From Meandrina meandrites (taxonomy: Eukaryota; Cnidaria; Anthozoa; Scleractinia; Meandrinidae): a stretch of 64,000 nucleotides of DNA. Below the pieces are notes generated by a model. That model saw nothing but the letters and a program-made list of their open reading frames with translations. It did no database searches and was not told the origin of the DNA. Of this stretch, positions 23,201 to 33,686 are shown piece after piece; the first letter of the stretch is position 1, and each line of letters begins with the position of its first letter. Where the stretch lies: NCBI GenBank assembly GCA_963693305.1, contig OY855907.1:39086856-39150855 (forward strand). The letters are read 5' to 3'. The position numbers were made by a program, and so were the translations under genes.

Positions 23201-24545
23201 CATCAGGGAGGAGTCGATTGTCTTGTCTTCAAACTTTGGTTGAGCCAGTATGGAAAGTAGCATTTCGGATTTCATTTACCGTTTGTCGAGACTTTCCAAT
23301 ATAATGCCGTTTTGTCCGCTCAGAAGCTTGTGCCCATGGTGTTTCCAGGGAATCGCGGATGGAGTTAATATCTCTTGAGGCGAGGAATTCATTTAGTTTT
23401 TCCCTTGGTGACCCATTTTTTTCCTCGACAAAAGATGGTTCGTACACACTTGCCTCTAATAAAGCGGGGCTTGACCTTCAAATTAAAGAATCTTCATCAG
23501 GCTCCTCTTCTTCCTCTATCATTTCGTCTTTCTGAATCAAAGAAATTCCAAACTCTATGAGTTACCTTATTATAGGAAATTATCGATGATGCATGTTATT
23601 AATGCTTATTCGGGGAGGGGGGGGGGGGGGGTTGGTGGGGGAATAAGGGCTCCCCTAAAACTGTTTAAACGGCAAGGCTCCGTCCTGAGGTCCAAACCTT
23701 TACCATTCCATATACAGTCTTGGACAGATATTGTGTTTTAAGAGGGGAGTGCTTGACATGCTGGTACCTACACTTTCAGTTTGGACCTTTTGTGAGGAAG
23801 GCGCAAAAGGGTACGGAATAAGGGAGGACTGGAACGAGAATAAGCTGATTGTGCCATCTATGCTCCCTATTTTCCCATTTGTGTGCTGAATGTAAGTAAA
23901 GGAAGGTGGTATAAGCTTACTAGAGTTAATTTTTTCATTTCCTCAGCTGCAGTGTCTTCGACATTGCCAGCTTGTGAGGTTGCCCTTTCCTTTTCTTTTG
24001 TTTCTGCAGCGAGTACTTTAATTTTTCTTCGGCATGTTGTGCAAACACCTGGAGGAAACGAAGTGCTGTTGAAGCTGTATGTCACAATTTTCTAGAAAAC
24101 CAAGAAATTCTAAGGGAAATAATAGTTTACCTGAGCCTACGGGGAGGAAAATACCAGTTTTCTTCAGTATGAGTTTAGAATCGTCTTTATCTATCCCCCT
24201 GTCGCACTTGGGCCACTTTTTACATCCTTTACCATGTTGAGATACTTCACTTGGAACTCTGCACTTTGTGTTTGATCCTTTTGTCCAACCCAAACCAAGC
24301 TTTGAGCAGTGCAGTGGACATGTCGTCATCGAATTGATGTTTTGAGGTGGAGTAAATATGGCTGCTCGGCTCAGTATGAGATCTACCTCATCTACTGTCC
24401 CGAAAATACCTAGACCGCGTCTATGGTTGTCTGTTGGCTTTGAACAGGCTAGCAGGGGGACTATTTCTGTGTCTTGCTTTCTGTCATGTCTATCAAAGCC
24501 GCAATTTCCTCCAACTATAGACTTAAACGAGCAACACGCATCCAT
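20213..24545 (-). pseudogene. C2H2 / SAP-like protein with RNase-H-like motif series, copy 2 (candidate transposase)
   Basis: Exons on the minus strand: 24545-24131, 24048-23921, 23531-22572 and 22180-20213 (3471 nt, about 1157 codons). All three introns have GT..AG ends and preserve phase (GS-G-VCTTCRRK at the first join, GDYK-VHVSKES at the last). Exon 1 starts MDACCSFKSIVGGNCGFDRH and has a Cys-rich block (TTCPLHCSKLGLGWTKGSN). Exon 3 holds RHHLLLHGRG, HSTLCRVLSVCS and GLDYVSAAG. Exon 4 holds LTMDWAMKYL (Asp at 21844-21846), YMRHDNAGCYH (Asp at 21590-21592) and VDFSVPQGGKGSCDRKA, a series resembling RNase-H-fold transposase cores. Then follow a C2H2 finger (CSFVQSEGCIKSFQQFSSLEKH) and a SAP-like C-terminus (FSVGMLREICITLGL). 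Breaks: in-frame TGA at 23478-23480 and frameshifts near 23280, 22600, 21010 and 20563. Nuclease or transposase function is inference. Confidence 0.75.
23617..23631. repeat. poly-G run
   Basis: About 15 G in a row in the second intron region of the gene above, followed by GTTGGTGGGGG. It is a likely source of sequencing-length error. Confidence 0.8.
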
Positions 24546-24950
24546 AATCGCAATGCACTTGCCAGTGTTTACATGAGATAATTTTCATTATTAGATTATA
24601 GTGACATTTCTCCAGTCAATTCGATTTGTTTTTGTTTCTTTAATAAAATATATTTAAAAATGGAGTGTGGGACACTAGGAAGAATTAAACCATTTGAATA
24701 CAGTGATTTAACTTACCGAACAGTTTCAATCCGTGCTATCAAACTTTCTGGTAATTTGTAGTTCCTTTATAAGATCAGTATTTTATAAGTTGAAAATTAG
24801 AAAATGCTTTCCACAAAGCACAACGACTTTTGAAATGCAATAATATAATATTCGATTAGAATCAGGCTAATATTCCTTCTGTTTCTGGTGTCGTTGTTGA
24901 TTATTTAATATTCGGCATTAAAATCCCAATTGTGGAAGCCGGTGTCACGG

Positions 24951-25960
24951 TCTAAAGTTATTTTAAGCGGAGTTGTCGATTTCAGTGGAATGCGTTTTGC
25001 ATAAATTAGCAAGACAAGGAAAGGTCGGGATGTCGTTATCAACTGTAATATGTTGCTTATGTTTTTAACGGCATTCGCTTGCGTTTGGCTCCCAGTTCAA
25101 CTCAAAACTGACCTTCAAGAAAGTATCTCTTCAATTTGGCCTGGTTTTAACGAAATGATATACGAGAAGTCTCACATCAAACATCACCAAAGTTTGCTTC
25201 GACAAACATGACGAGCGATGAATTATCCTATGTTAAAGACATACTTCTTTTTCGCGAACAGTGCTTCAAAGAGAGGACTGAGGCCTTTAATTTTCGTCCT
25301 GCAACATCAAGGTAAGATATCTTTGTTGTGTGTTGAATGTAAAGCAAGAAACATTTCAAGTTGTGCGTGTTTATGTACATATTGACTTGATTAAGACGAT
25401 TGCTCGGCACCTCCGAAATGGCGCATTTTGGCCAACTTCGAAATTTAATTTTTTCACGCTGAGTCATTTCCCCAAAAAACACTCTGGAGATTTAAAAAGA
25501 ACATCATTTCGTCTTCCGAAAACCAGTTTTTCAGCCAATCATTTTATGTTGCACATACTTAAATAATGCTTTAATTTTGACCTATATTTAATATTGTTAA
25601 AAATAGGTCGGATAAATTAAATTATTCTGGGTAAATAACTACACACGAAAGGCCCAAATTGCTGTTGCTATTTATTTTAGTGTTGTTCTTTGATATTTTG
25701 TTGTTTTTATTGGCCTAGAATGTTTTATTTCATTACGCGAAGCTTCAAAATTCGCCCTAAATTTTGAGGTCCAAAAACGTCATTTTGACGAATTTCGATT
25801 ATTATCGATTTTCTCCGGAATAAATCGATATTGAGCCAAACGAACCATGCAGTGATTTGTTTCTCATAGAGGCCTACCTACCATGAGAAAATGAACCAAA
25901 TTGATTTTTCGACTGTTGCCGGCTAATGTTTGACAGATGCTGGTATTTGCTCTTAACTGC
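24951..25960 (-). repeat. Right terminal inverted repeat of the 7.7-kb element
   Basis: About 1.0 kb. It contains the inverted counterpart of the left arm plus about 150 bp (around 25750-25880) that the left arm lacks. Confidence 0.85.
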
Positions 25961-27828
25961 TTTAATTTCACTTATTATTCTGTAGAGTTTCAATGGTTAT
26001 GTTTTGGACAATTAAATGATTCTCAAATAAATCTATAAGATTTTTTCTAGAAATTGAAATGGTTGTGATTACTTGGTAACAGGAATTCATGTCGTCCACT
26101 TTTGTCTGTAATCATACTCCCGCATCTGATCCACTTTAACATCTTTGTGATGTCATTTGAAGAGCCATGATAAAGTGGCTTTGATGCAGTATAAATAACC
26201 CTGACTGTGAACATTTGTTGACAGAAACGCATTCAGGGGGAGGTGGTTTAATGTGTGTGAAGAAAACGTTTAACTTTTCCACTTTTTTCGTTATCAAATC
26301 AAACAATACATTTCCATTTTAGTGTTGAATAAAAATTCTTCAAAGAAGAAATGCACTTAAAATGATAACAGGAATCACTTGCTCCTGGTCATGCATATTT
26401 ACTGTAGGAAATGACCACAAAAAAAATATGCTTTTTGGCAATTTTTTTATCATCTATTATGTCTTGGCTAGCTTTTTCTCTTTATTTTTATCTCTCTGTT
26501 TCATCAAACATTTTTAAAATTGAGTTTCTTCTTTCTTTGCAGGAAACAACTTTCAATTTTTTTAAAGAAGCCATTAAAAGACCAAATGAGGTGGGTACCA
26601 GGTATTCAGTTAAGGTGTATATGACATGAAAAATATTTTTGCTTATTTGAAAGGCCTTTCGAAATACAGAAGAATGGCGTTTTTCTATTAGAAATATCTT
26701 TTTTCATTTTAGAGATATTGACATTTTTCCTATTTTGCAAGTTAGATTATTGATGACGTCATAAGTTTTGCAACTAAAAAAAGGTAAAATGCTGAATAAA
26801 AAATATCTCTGTAAGTATTGAAGCGGTGGTCTTGAAACTTGGCACCACAAATGTGCATTTCAAAAGGAACAAAATGACACCCCTAATATTGTTGCCATAG
26901 CATCTCTTTTAGCTCCAGTCTCTCTCTCTCTCTATCAAAAAAAAAACAAACAAATATCCCCATTTGCAGCATCTAAAGTGAGACAAAGGGTCCTGCTTGG
27001 AACAGACTTAGTTCCCATATTGTCTTAATTTGTGGATGCTCATAATATCAAGAAAGTGAAAGCCCGGAGTTATAACGAACAAGGTTGTGTTTGCCTTTTT
27101 CGCCACTTTGACCTTAGTGGTCATGCCAGCTAGTGGCTCCACAAAATATAACGGCCAGAGTTGAAACACAGATCAACTGGCACCAGGTCGCACCATTTCT
27201 TGATTTTGCCGCGCTGCTAATTTGGAAGCAATTTTTTTATCGTTAGACATGTTCGCTGCCCACACCCTTGTCGATTCTGCTCCCCTCACCGGAGCAAAAA
27301 AAAACACGAACAGCTCTATCAAAAAACATGTGCAACAAATAAGAGCACATCAAGCTGCTGGCTACCCTGTAATCGAGGTATAGGAGTGTGCCATTGCTTG
27401 CAAAAAAGATGCAGAGCTGGCCCAGAGCAGCAAGCAACAAACAAGAAGCCACCCTCACCTTACCATGTACGATTTTGAAGTGTACGGTGACAAGAATCAG
27501 CATAAAGAACCAACAGGTATGCTTACTTTTGAAAACACACGTGCCAATTTCAGTGAGTGTTGGTCAATGTGAACCCACACACATCTGCAAGAGATCATGC
27601 AGAGCTAATCTTCAAGTTCGTGGAAGAGTTGGGCTGACGAGAGTCTTTCAAAAATGCCTCACATAAGGCCCGAAATAATGGGTGGTAAAACTTTTATTCA
27701 CTGACACAGCTATGACAACCATTGTGATCATCTCTGCAAAGATAAGAACTTGCATGACGGCAAACTAAGACTTGTTCTGGCTCACCATCTAATTTCTGGA
27801 AAGCCGCAACAAAGAGTTTTTTTTGAAT
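25961..27828. other. No recognisable gene
   Basis: No conserved protein was found. A minus-strand frame near 26047-26232 (CGSMITDKSGRHEFLLP) resembles one at 46618-46818 (GGSLISAITRMIPDRTGRHKVLI), which suggests a shared unidentified repeat. A short CT run followed by A10 lies at about 26920-26950. Confidence 0.4.
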
Positions 27829-28025
27829 TGTTGTTATCTGTGAGCAGAATATTAACCTGTTCATATTCCTAGGGAATTATTTAATTAGCCCCAGGACCCC
27901 ACGCCATGCCTGGCTAGCTGCCTAGGCTCATCTTGTTTGTAACTTGATCACTTTATTTCGCTCGTTCGATCGTTTCAGTTGTTTGTTCATCGCAGCGTCG
28001 TTCTGTTTCTTAAACATCGTACGTC

Positions 28026-28955
28026 ATGGCTACTGCTGCTGGTAAACATCAGATAAAGCGTCCTGCCTTGCCTTCGGGTTTTGTTTATGACCTCCCGTCC
28101 CTCGATCGTCCGCCTTTCAGTGCTCCCCCGGCAACATCTGTTCCACAATTGCAAGAAGAAAATATGCCGCCACGTGGTTCGCCGGTTCCTCCTGCTCCGC
28201 TAGGCAATCCACGGAACATGGAACTCCTCAAGCTGCAGATTGAGAAGCAGCATTTGGAAATTCAATTGCTGGAGTTGGAGGCCCAAGCCAAGGCACGTTC
28301 CCTTTCGTCCCCTGGCAAATCTAAACCAGTGACGATTCCTTCGCTCGACACTGTTCGCACCGGAAATAACGCCGGTAAGTCACAAGGTCAACTCGACCAT
28401 AACACCCGCATTTTAAATCCACAAGAATGGCCCCATTTGCATGTTCCCTTCGGCCTTTCCCGAAAAAGGTTCAAGGATCTCTCGACCGCTGAATTTGTTT
28501 ATGGATATTTGGACATAGTTAATTCCGAGACGCCAGACAAACAAGCTTTAATGATGCAACATTTGATGTCTTTAATGCGTCTCGCATCCAAATATGTCTG
28601 GGAGGCCGTTCTTTCCTTTCACGCGGCGGTTCTAGATCGTATCGAAGCTGGTCTCGCCAACTGGGGAGATGATTTTAGTGAAATAGAGTGGTTTAACATC
28701 ACAGAATCATAGCGACTTTCCCAGAAACCACTCCCCTCGAATATCAACAATGCCCAGGTCACACCAGGCCCCAGCAATCACCCACGGAATTACTGTGGCA
28801 AGTGGAATCGCACTGGTTCCTGTCACAACACCAGACATCAACTGGGAGTGGAACACATCTGCGCATATTGTAAATTGCCAGATCACACAATTGCGTCCTG
28901 CCCAACCCGACCACCAACTTCTTCAAACCAAGCTTCGCCACCTACTTCCGATTGA
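28026..28955 (+). pseudogene. DIRS-like gag with zinc-binding C-terminus
   Basis: ATG at 28026 (MATAAGKHQIKRPALPSGF) opens a proline-rich N-terminus. A helical stretch (MELLKLQIEKQHLEIQLLEL) follows, then the conserved DIRS gag core: NPQEWPHLHVPFG, STAEFVYGYLDIV, FHAAVLDRIEAGLANWGDDF. A TAG at 28710-28712 interrupts the frame. Beyond it the same frame runs to TGA at 28953-28955 through a Cys/His cluster (YCGKWNRTGSCHNTRHQ, HICAYCKLPDHTIASC), which is the expected nucleocapsid-like end. Length is about 310 codons. The single nonsense codon is the only break. Confidence 0.8.
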
Positions 28956-28956
28956 C

Positions 28957-29282
28957 TAGTCAACTCTCCATACCCTCCAGAACCAGTTATTGCACCGTCC
29001 CCTCCTTCCGCCGTTTCGCCCGTTCCCGCCTCGCCATCTGGTCAGCTCTCACTTTTCAGAACCCGTTCGTATGCTGCCGTCGTTCGCCATATTCTCTGCT
29101 CCAAATCGTCACACCCGAACGTGTTTGGTGCTCACATTCCCGTTCTTTCAAAACTGAACAGTCCTTTGTGGAAATCTGCTTTGACCACGTATTCTGATTC
29201 TGTCGTCGCTAATTTTCTCGAATTCGGTTGGCCTATCAACTACTGCTCTGCATCTCCACCCACACCTTCAAAGTCTAACCAC
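28957..29282 (+). pseudogene. DIRS-like RT ORF, N-terminal part
   Basis: A second frame overlaps the end of gag and reads a proline/serine-rich lead followed by HPNVFGAHIPVLSKLN and FLEFGWPINYC, the usual pre-RT block of DIRS-type elements. It is cut by the hAT-type element at 29283 and resumes in phase after the duplicated AACCAC at 34126 for about 25 codons (IDSFLVTELSHGATAGP). No catalytic RT motifs survive. Confidence 0.72.
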
Positions 29283-29476
29283 CAGGGCTCGACACTAACT
29301 TTTCAACTTACTAGCCTAGTGGCTAGTGACAACTTAGATGTTACTAGCCAAAAAAAATTTTACTAGCCAAGCAGTGATGTCTGGTACGTCCAATAACAGC
29401 AGAATTACTAGCTAGACTAGAAAGCAAAACGCAAGCGACACTCTTTAAAACATAATGTGGGTATTTACATTTTACT

Positions 29477-29716
29477 TCAATCAATGTAAGGTTCAGATTT
29501 TTTTTCTTCACACCAAGTGCAAAACATTGCTCCATCTTGGAGAATAACCCATGGGAAATCGGATTTCCACGATTGCTGAAATTTCCGCTTTGGCGGTGGA
29601 GGTTTTGCACTTGTACCTTCCTCAGATGGTTGTTTACTTTGAGAACTATCATCTTTGCCTTTCTCTTTTTTACCGCCAGTTAAATATCCTCTTATATCCA
29701 TTATGCCTGGGATCAT
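29477..29716 (-). pseudogene. hAT-type transposase N-terminus (BED/TTF-like zinc finger)
   Basis: The frame MDIRGYLTGGKKEKG...KRKFQQSWKSDFPWVILQDG, then MFCTWCEEKK, looks like the N-terminal zinc finger that precedes hAT transposases and related domesticated proteins. It starts at about residue 6 of the open frame. It ends after about 80 codons, close to the left TIR, so the dimerisation and catalytic domains are absent. Confidence 0.65.
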
Positions 29717-29859
29717 GGAATTTTAAGAAAAACCAACAATATTCACATCTGAAACCGCTTGACACAGTCGGCGCAGCTTGTGTCACGCTTGACTGGTTTA
29801 AACGCAGCGAACAAATTTATCATCTCAATGAATTGCGCCGGTTTTAATTTTGTTTGATT

Positions 29860-30262
29860 AGCCATGTTCTAAACGAGGAGGGGACTGGCTACGAACATAT
29901 TTTCTCTTCGGTACAAACATTCAATATCGATTGAATTGAAAAGTGGGGCACATCATCTGAAAGAGCATCCAAAAATTAGTAAATTCACCAAATTTGACGG
30001 TTATTGGTTTAAACCCAAAGGCATGGTACACTTAGTGTGGATTGGAGGGACAGGCGTCCTCCAGTCCATACTAAGCTCTCTCATTTTAAAAGTGTACCAT
30101 GCCTTTGTGTTTAAACTAATAACCATCAAATTTGGTGAATTTACTAATTTTTGGATGCTCTTTCAGATGATGTGCTCCATTTTCAATTCAATTGATATTG
30201 AATGTTCGTACCAAGAAAAAATATGTTCGTACCCACTCCCCTGCTCATTTTGAACATGGCCA
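29860..30262. mobile_element. Foldback element, about 400 bp, near-perfect inverted repeat
   Basis: Left arm 29860-30050, right arm about 30065-30262. Outer words are AGCCATGTTC and GAACATGGCC; middle words are AAATTAGTAAATTCACCAAA and its complement. Near the centre GGTACAC, CTTAGTGTGG and GGAGG have complements on the other side, leaving a loop of only a few bases around 30056. A 16-bp insertion (CTCTCTCATTTTAAAA) breaks the right arm. It lies inside the hAT-type element. Confidence 0.85.
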
Positions 30263-30809
30263 ATGGCCTTGTGTTTTCCTTACATCAAATCTCTCAGGCT
30301 GACAGCTGTTTTTCTGTGAGACTTCTTTGGAAAAATATCGAGACACCGAAATGTCATTCTAAACACTGTCGAGACTTCTTTACAAACAGGTGCCGGGGTA
30401 GAAACGTTTCAAAAGCAAAACAACTATCTGAACAATACTGCAAACTAAACGGCTGATTTAAATTTGGAAGGATATAAATCTTTCTCTAATTATTTTTGTA
30501 GTGGCAAGTTTTGTCAGTATGCATTTTTTTTTTTTTTTTGCTTTATTGACATTCCAAAAAAAAATACAGAATAATTAAGTAACGGTTAACAAAGTAAAAG
30601 GCAGCAAAAACAATCTTAAATACACAATTTAAACAAGTAGACTATCTAAGATACAGGAGGAAGTTTACCTATAAACTAAGCAATAATTTTGGATTTACAT
30701 TTGTATCGCCTGAAAAAAACAAAAGAAAAGAAGGAAAAAAGTAACAAGGAAAACCTAGAAGATCGGAACGTAAATAATAATTAAATAAATGACAAAAGCT
30801 AAATGAAAC

Positions 30810-31258
30810 TCTTCCACTTTCTATTAAATTCCTCCAGCTGTTTGTTTTTGATGGCAATTTGCCTGAGGGTATCAATCCTAATACTTAAGAAAAGGGGAAA
30901 GCTGTCAAAGTTTATAGAAGAATCGTCTTGAAAGCAGCAGAATATAAAGTACTTAGCAACAAGTGTGACGTAATTTAAGAGATCTTTGAACTGAGTGTTG
31001 TTGTACCATCCATATATTACACTACGTTCGTTTAGTTCGACTGTCTGACAAGTTTTTTCACACCACCAAATTTGGAAAGCATTCCAAAAAGCAGAGACTA
31101 AATTGCACTGGAAGAGCATGTGCGGAAGGGTTTTTGGCGCGGCCTGGCAAGTGCGACAGAGATCAGACTCGGACAACTTCGCACGAAACAGGAGCAATCT
31201 CGTTGGAAGGATGTTTTGTGTAATTTTAAAGACCTCTTTGAACGGTGTGGAACTGAAC
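30810..31258 (-). pseudogene. LINE ORF2 C-terminal zf-RVT tail
   Basis: The minus frame reads FKEVFKITQNILPTRLLLFRA, CRTCQAAPKTLPHMLFQCN, FWNAFQIWW and VTLVAKYFIFCCFQ, ending FNRKWKSFI before a stop. CxxC...H...C is the zinc-binding tail downstream of RT in L1/Tx1-type ORF2. Upstream coding is lost at the junction with the nested fragment at 31262. Confidence 0.85.
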
Positions 31259-31261
31259 CAA

Positions 31262-31541
31262 TGGCTACCATCCTGATGAGGAGACGCTGGAGGTGGATTG
31301 GCCACGTCACTCGCCAAGAAGCCTCCATTGCAAGAACCGCTATGCACTGGACGCCAGAAGGAAAACGAAAGAGAGGTCGCCCCAAGATCACATGGCGACG
31401 GACGATTGAGAAAGAAATAAAGGAGATGGGGAAGACCTGGGAGGGCATCAAGTTCATGGCAAGGGACCGCCAGATGTGGAGAGAACACGTTGCTGCCCTA
31501 CATGCCACTTAGGCGTAAAGGGCATGAGTGAGTGAGTGAGT
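31262..31541 (+). mobile_element. 3' fragment of a second non-LTR element with (TGAG)n tail
   Basis: The plus frame MATILMRRRWRWIGHVTRQ, ARTAMHWTPEGKRKRGRP and ITWRRTIEKEIKEMG ends LHAT-stop at 31510-31512. This is the conserved C-terminus found after RT in several non-LTR clades (RWRWxGHV, RxRGRPxxTWRR). It is followed by GGGCATGAGTGAGTGAGTGAGT, a microsatellite tail. It sits exactly where the host LINE has lost its RT core and is in the opposite orientation. The clade is not assigned. Confidence 0.82.
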
Positions 31542-33105
31542 ATTCTTTTTTGGGATAAGGGAAATAATTCCGCGTCTTTGGGACATTGATAACGAGCCGT
31601 TATGGAAGGCGTAATTAAAACTACCAACAATTGAGCTTTTCAGTTCGGACCAGAAGTATTTTAAAAATTCAACAGGCAGTCCGTCTGTACCGGGAGTTTT
31701 GTTTGCAGAGAAGTCTTTAAGGGCAGTTAGCGCTTCTGTTTCTGTAATAAGACCTTCGCATAGAGCTTGTTCATCTTCGTTTAAAGAAGGAGTGTTATTT
31801 AGATTAAAAAATACATCGTTATCGTGCGCACACTGTGCGGGAGATACATGTGATTTATAAAGGTTTTCATAGAACATTTTTGTTCCTCTAAGATGTTAAA
31901 TTGACTACTTGTGAAGGAGCCGTCGCTCAGCTTCAATTTAGTGACCGATTTTCTTGAATAATTTCTTTTTTCAAGACCGTAAAAATATTTATTGTTACGT
32001 TCACCTTGTTCATGCCATCTAGCACGGCTTCTAAGAATCGTTCCGCGAGTTTTGTAAGCTATTATCTTGTCTAGACGAGCTTTGGTTGAGTTGAGCTCGC
32101 AAATGATTTGTTTATTGTTTCTGTTGTTTTCCGCTTTCGCGAACAGATCGTTTATTTTATCTTGAAGGAATTTTTCCTCGTCTCGTCTTTTTCGTGCTTT
32201 AATTTTGGTGTATTTGACAGTGAAACCTCTGATTTCCATTTTAATGAGGTCCCAACATAGCCCTAAATCTTCTACGGATTCGTATTTGCTTTTGAACTGA
32301 GGGAGGTTTTCACGTAACTGAGAAACGTATTGATTATCTTCAAGAAGAGAAGTGTTGAATTTCCAAAAACCGGGACCTTTTTTCTGTTTTGATTCTTCAG
32401 CAATAAGATGAATTTGCACGGCGGAGTGATCGGTATTGGGTGTAAATACAATTCGGCAATCTGAAACAAGGCTGCTTAGTTCGTTAGAAATCAGAAAGTA
32501 GTCTAGCCGACATTGCACTTTAAAAGATTTGTCCCTCCATGTGAATTGGCATGCATCAGGATTTATAGAGCGCCACATGTCGCGCAGATCATATAATTAT
32601 TCAGAGTTTGTTAATTTCATTGATGACTGGACCTTTTCGTGTAACAGAGTTTCCGCCTTTTTTATCCCGTTGCGTAGAGCGCAATTAAAGTCGCCACCAA
32701 TTATTATATTATCATGCGGGAATTCTTGAAGTTGATTTTGTAGGTCTTTGAAAAAGTGTACCTGTTGATTTACATCATTAGGAGAGTATATGTTCACTAA
32801 AATGAGATGCGAGTCGTCAGTTGTTAGTTTGTCGATTATAAACCTACCATTTCTGTCTTGAGTTATGTTATCAATTTTGCAGTCGAGCTTGGGGTTTAAA
32901 AGAATCATGACACCTTTACTGTGGTTGGTGCCATGATTGAACAATACTTTTCCTCCCCATTCCGCTTCCCATATATTTGCTGTTTCTTTTGAGCTATATG
33001 TTTCCTGAAGGAATATAAAGTCTTTGTTCTGTTTATGCAGCCATCTAAAAAGCGCACGCCGTTTTATCGATTTGTTAAGACCTCTTACGTTGACAGTGAG
33101 ACCTT
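31542..33105 (-). pseudogene. LINE ORF2: APE endonuclease, linker and start of RT
   Basis: The endonuclease reads LTVNVRGLNKSI, FLQETYSS, LVNIYSPNDV, IIGGDFNCALR, CRLDYFLIS and NTDHSAVQIH, so every catalytic motif is present. An in-frame TAA at about 32594-32596 splits it. The charged linker runs to YFYGLEKRNYSRKSV. A one-base change in the A-run near 31880 shifts into MFYENLYKSHVSP, ALKDFSANKTPGTDGLPVEF and RRGIISLIPKKN, the first RT blocks. The frame then meets the nested fragment. It is a relatively young copy with few lesions apart from the RT loss. Confidence 0.85.
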
Positions 33106-33533
33106 TTAAGTTGTAGTCGTTGAATTAAAGAAAGGTATGGCAATTAAACCAGAACAAGACATGTGAATTTGACAGCTTTCTCCCTGTGGAATTTAATACT
33201 TTAGAGGCAAAATTTGGCGAAAAAGTTGTTTTGTTGAAAACACTGGAAGAATTTGCATACCATTGAAAAAAAAGAAAACAAGTGCTAAAATAGGAAAAAT
33301 TATTTAGGAAAAGCTTGGATAAACAGAATATGCAACTAACATTAGCGACAATTAGAGAAATGAAAAAAAGCAAAATAAAACAGGCTCTTATGGCCTCGAC
33401 GCAAATTATTAATTTTTTATGCGTACTAAACACGTTAAAGCCAATTTTGTGCTTCGGAGCTCCTTATACGTGGGAATATTATAGCATTAAGTATAAAGAA
33501 TAATGTTTTATCGACAAGGGTTTGTATTCTTAC

Positions 33534-33686
33534 TCACGAAAAACCAACATTTTGAGGTTCTTGTTGCTGTTGCTGTTGTTCATCGTGATCAGCCGGCTCT
33601 TCATCTGCGGGCGGTTGGGTATTGAGCCATCGTTTAGGAATATTGAAGTGCAGATATTGCTTGCCGTTAACAATCAGCTTGTCAGC
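33534..33686 (-). pseudogene. LINE ORF1 C-terminus (5'-truncated)
   Basis: The frame KLIVNGKQYLHFNIPKRWLN followed by an acidic/Gln-rich tail (DEQQQQQQEPQ) ends in TGA. It corresponds to the C-terminal VKGQFLFINSKRYDL region of ORF1 at 6.5 kb. It marks the 5' truncation point of this insertion. The 430 bp between here and the endonuclease is the ORF1-ORF2 spacer. Confidence 0.65.

Larger units (their letters stand above)
18236..25960 (-). mobile_element. 7.7-kb element with long terminal inverted repeats enclosing the C2H2/SAP gene
   Basis: The left arm (18236-19114) and the right arm (24951-25960) are inverted copies. Shared landmarks run in order from the outside: TTAAGAG, GGCAACAGTCGAAAAATCAA, AATAAAACATTCTA, CAATTTGGGCCTTTCGTGTG-type, GGCTGAAAAACTGGTTTTCGG, TTTGTCGAAGCAAACTTTGG, GGGAGCCAAACGCAAGCG-type, and AGACCGTGACACC as the inner edge. 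The right arm is longer because the left lacks about 150 bp near 18325. Between the arms lies one minus-strand spliced gene (20213-24545). The architecture is that of a DNA transposon and its transposase. No clear target duplication was found, and the family is not one I can name. The gene is broken, so this copy is not autonomous now. Confidence 0.75.
30525..33686 (-). mobile_element. Tx1/L1-like LINE with poly(A) and 14-bp target duplication
   Basis: TTGTCAGTATGCAT occurs at 30511-30524 and 33687-33700, directly flanking the element. On the minus strand the 3' end has an AATAAA signal followed by a poly(A) of about 15 (30525-30539 as T on the plus strand). The 5' end is truncated inside ORF1. 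Most of the reverse transcriptase between LIPKKN and the zf-RVT tail has been replaced by a fragment of another LINE at 31262-31541. Boundaries are unusually clear. Confidence 0.92.

Noticed and set aside
31120..31261. N-terminal extension of the plus-strand frame at 31120-31512
   Set aside because: The first 47 codons are antisense to the host LINE's zf-RVT region; only the part from 31262 belongs to the nested fragment.
33125..33433. 102-codon hydrophobic minus-strand frame
   Set aside because: Lies in the ORF1-ORF2 spacer of the LINE; hydrophobicity follows from T-rich sequence.
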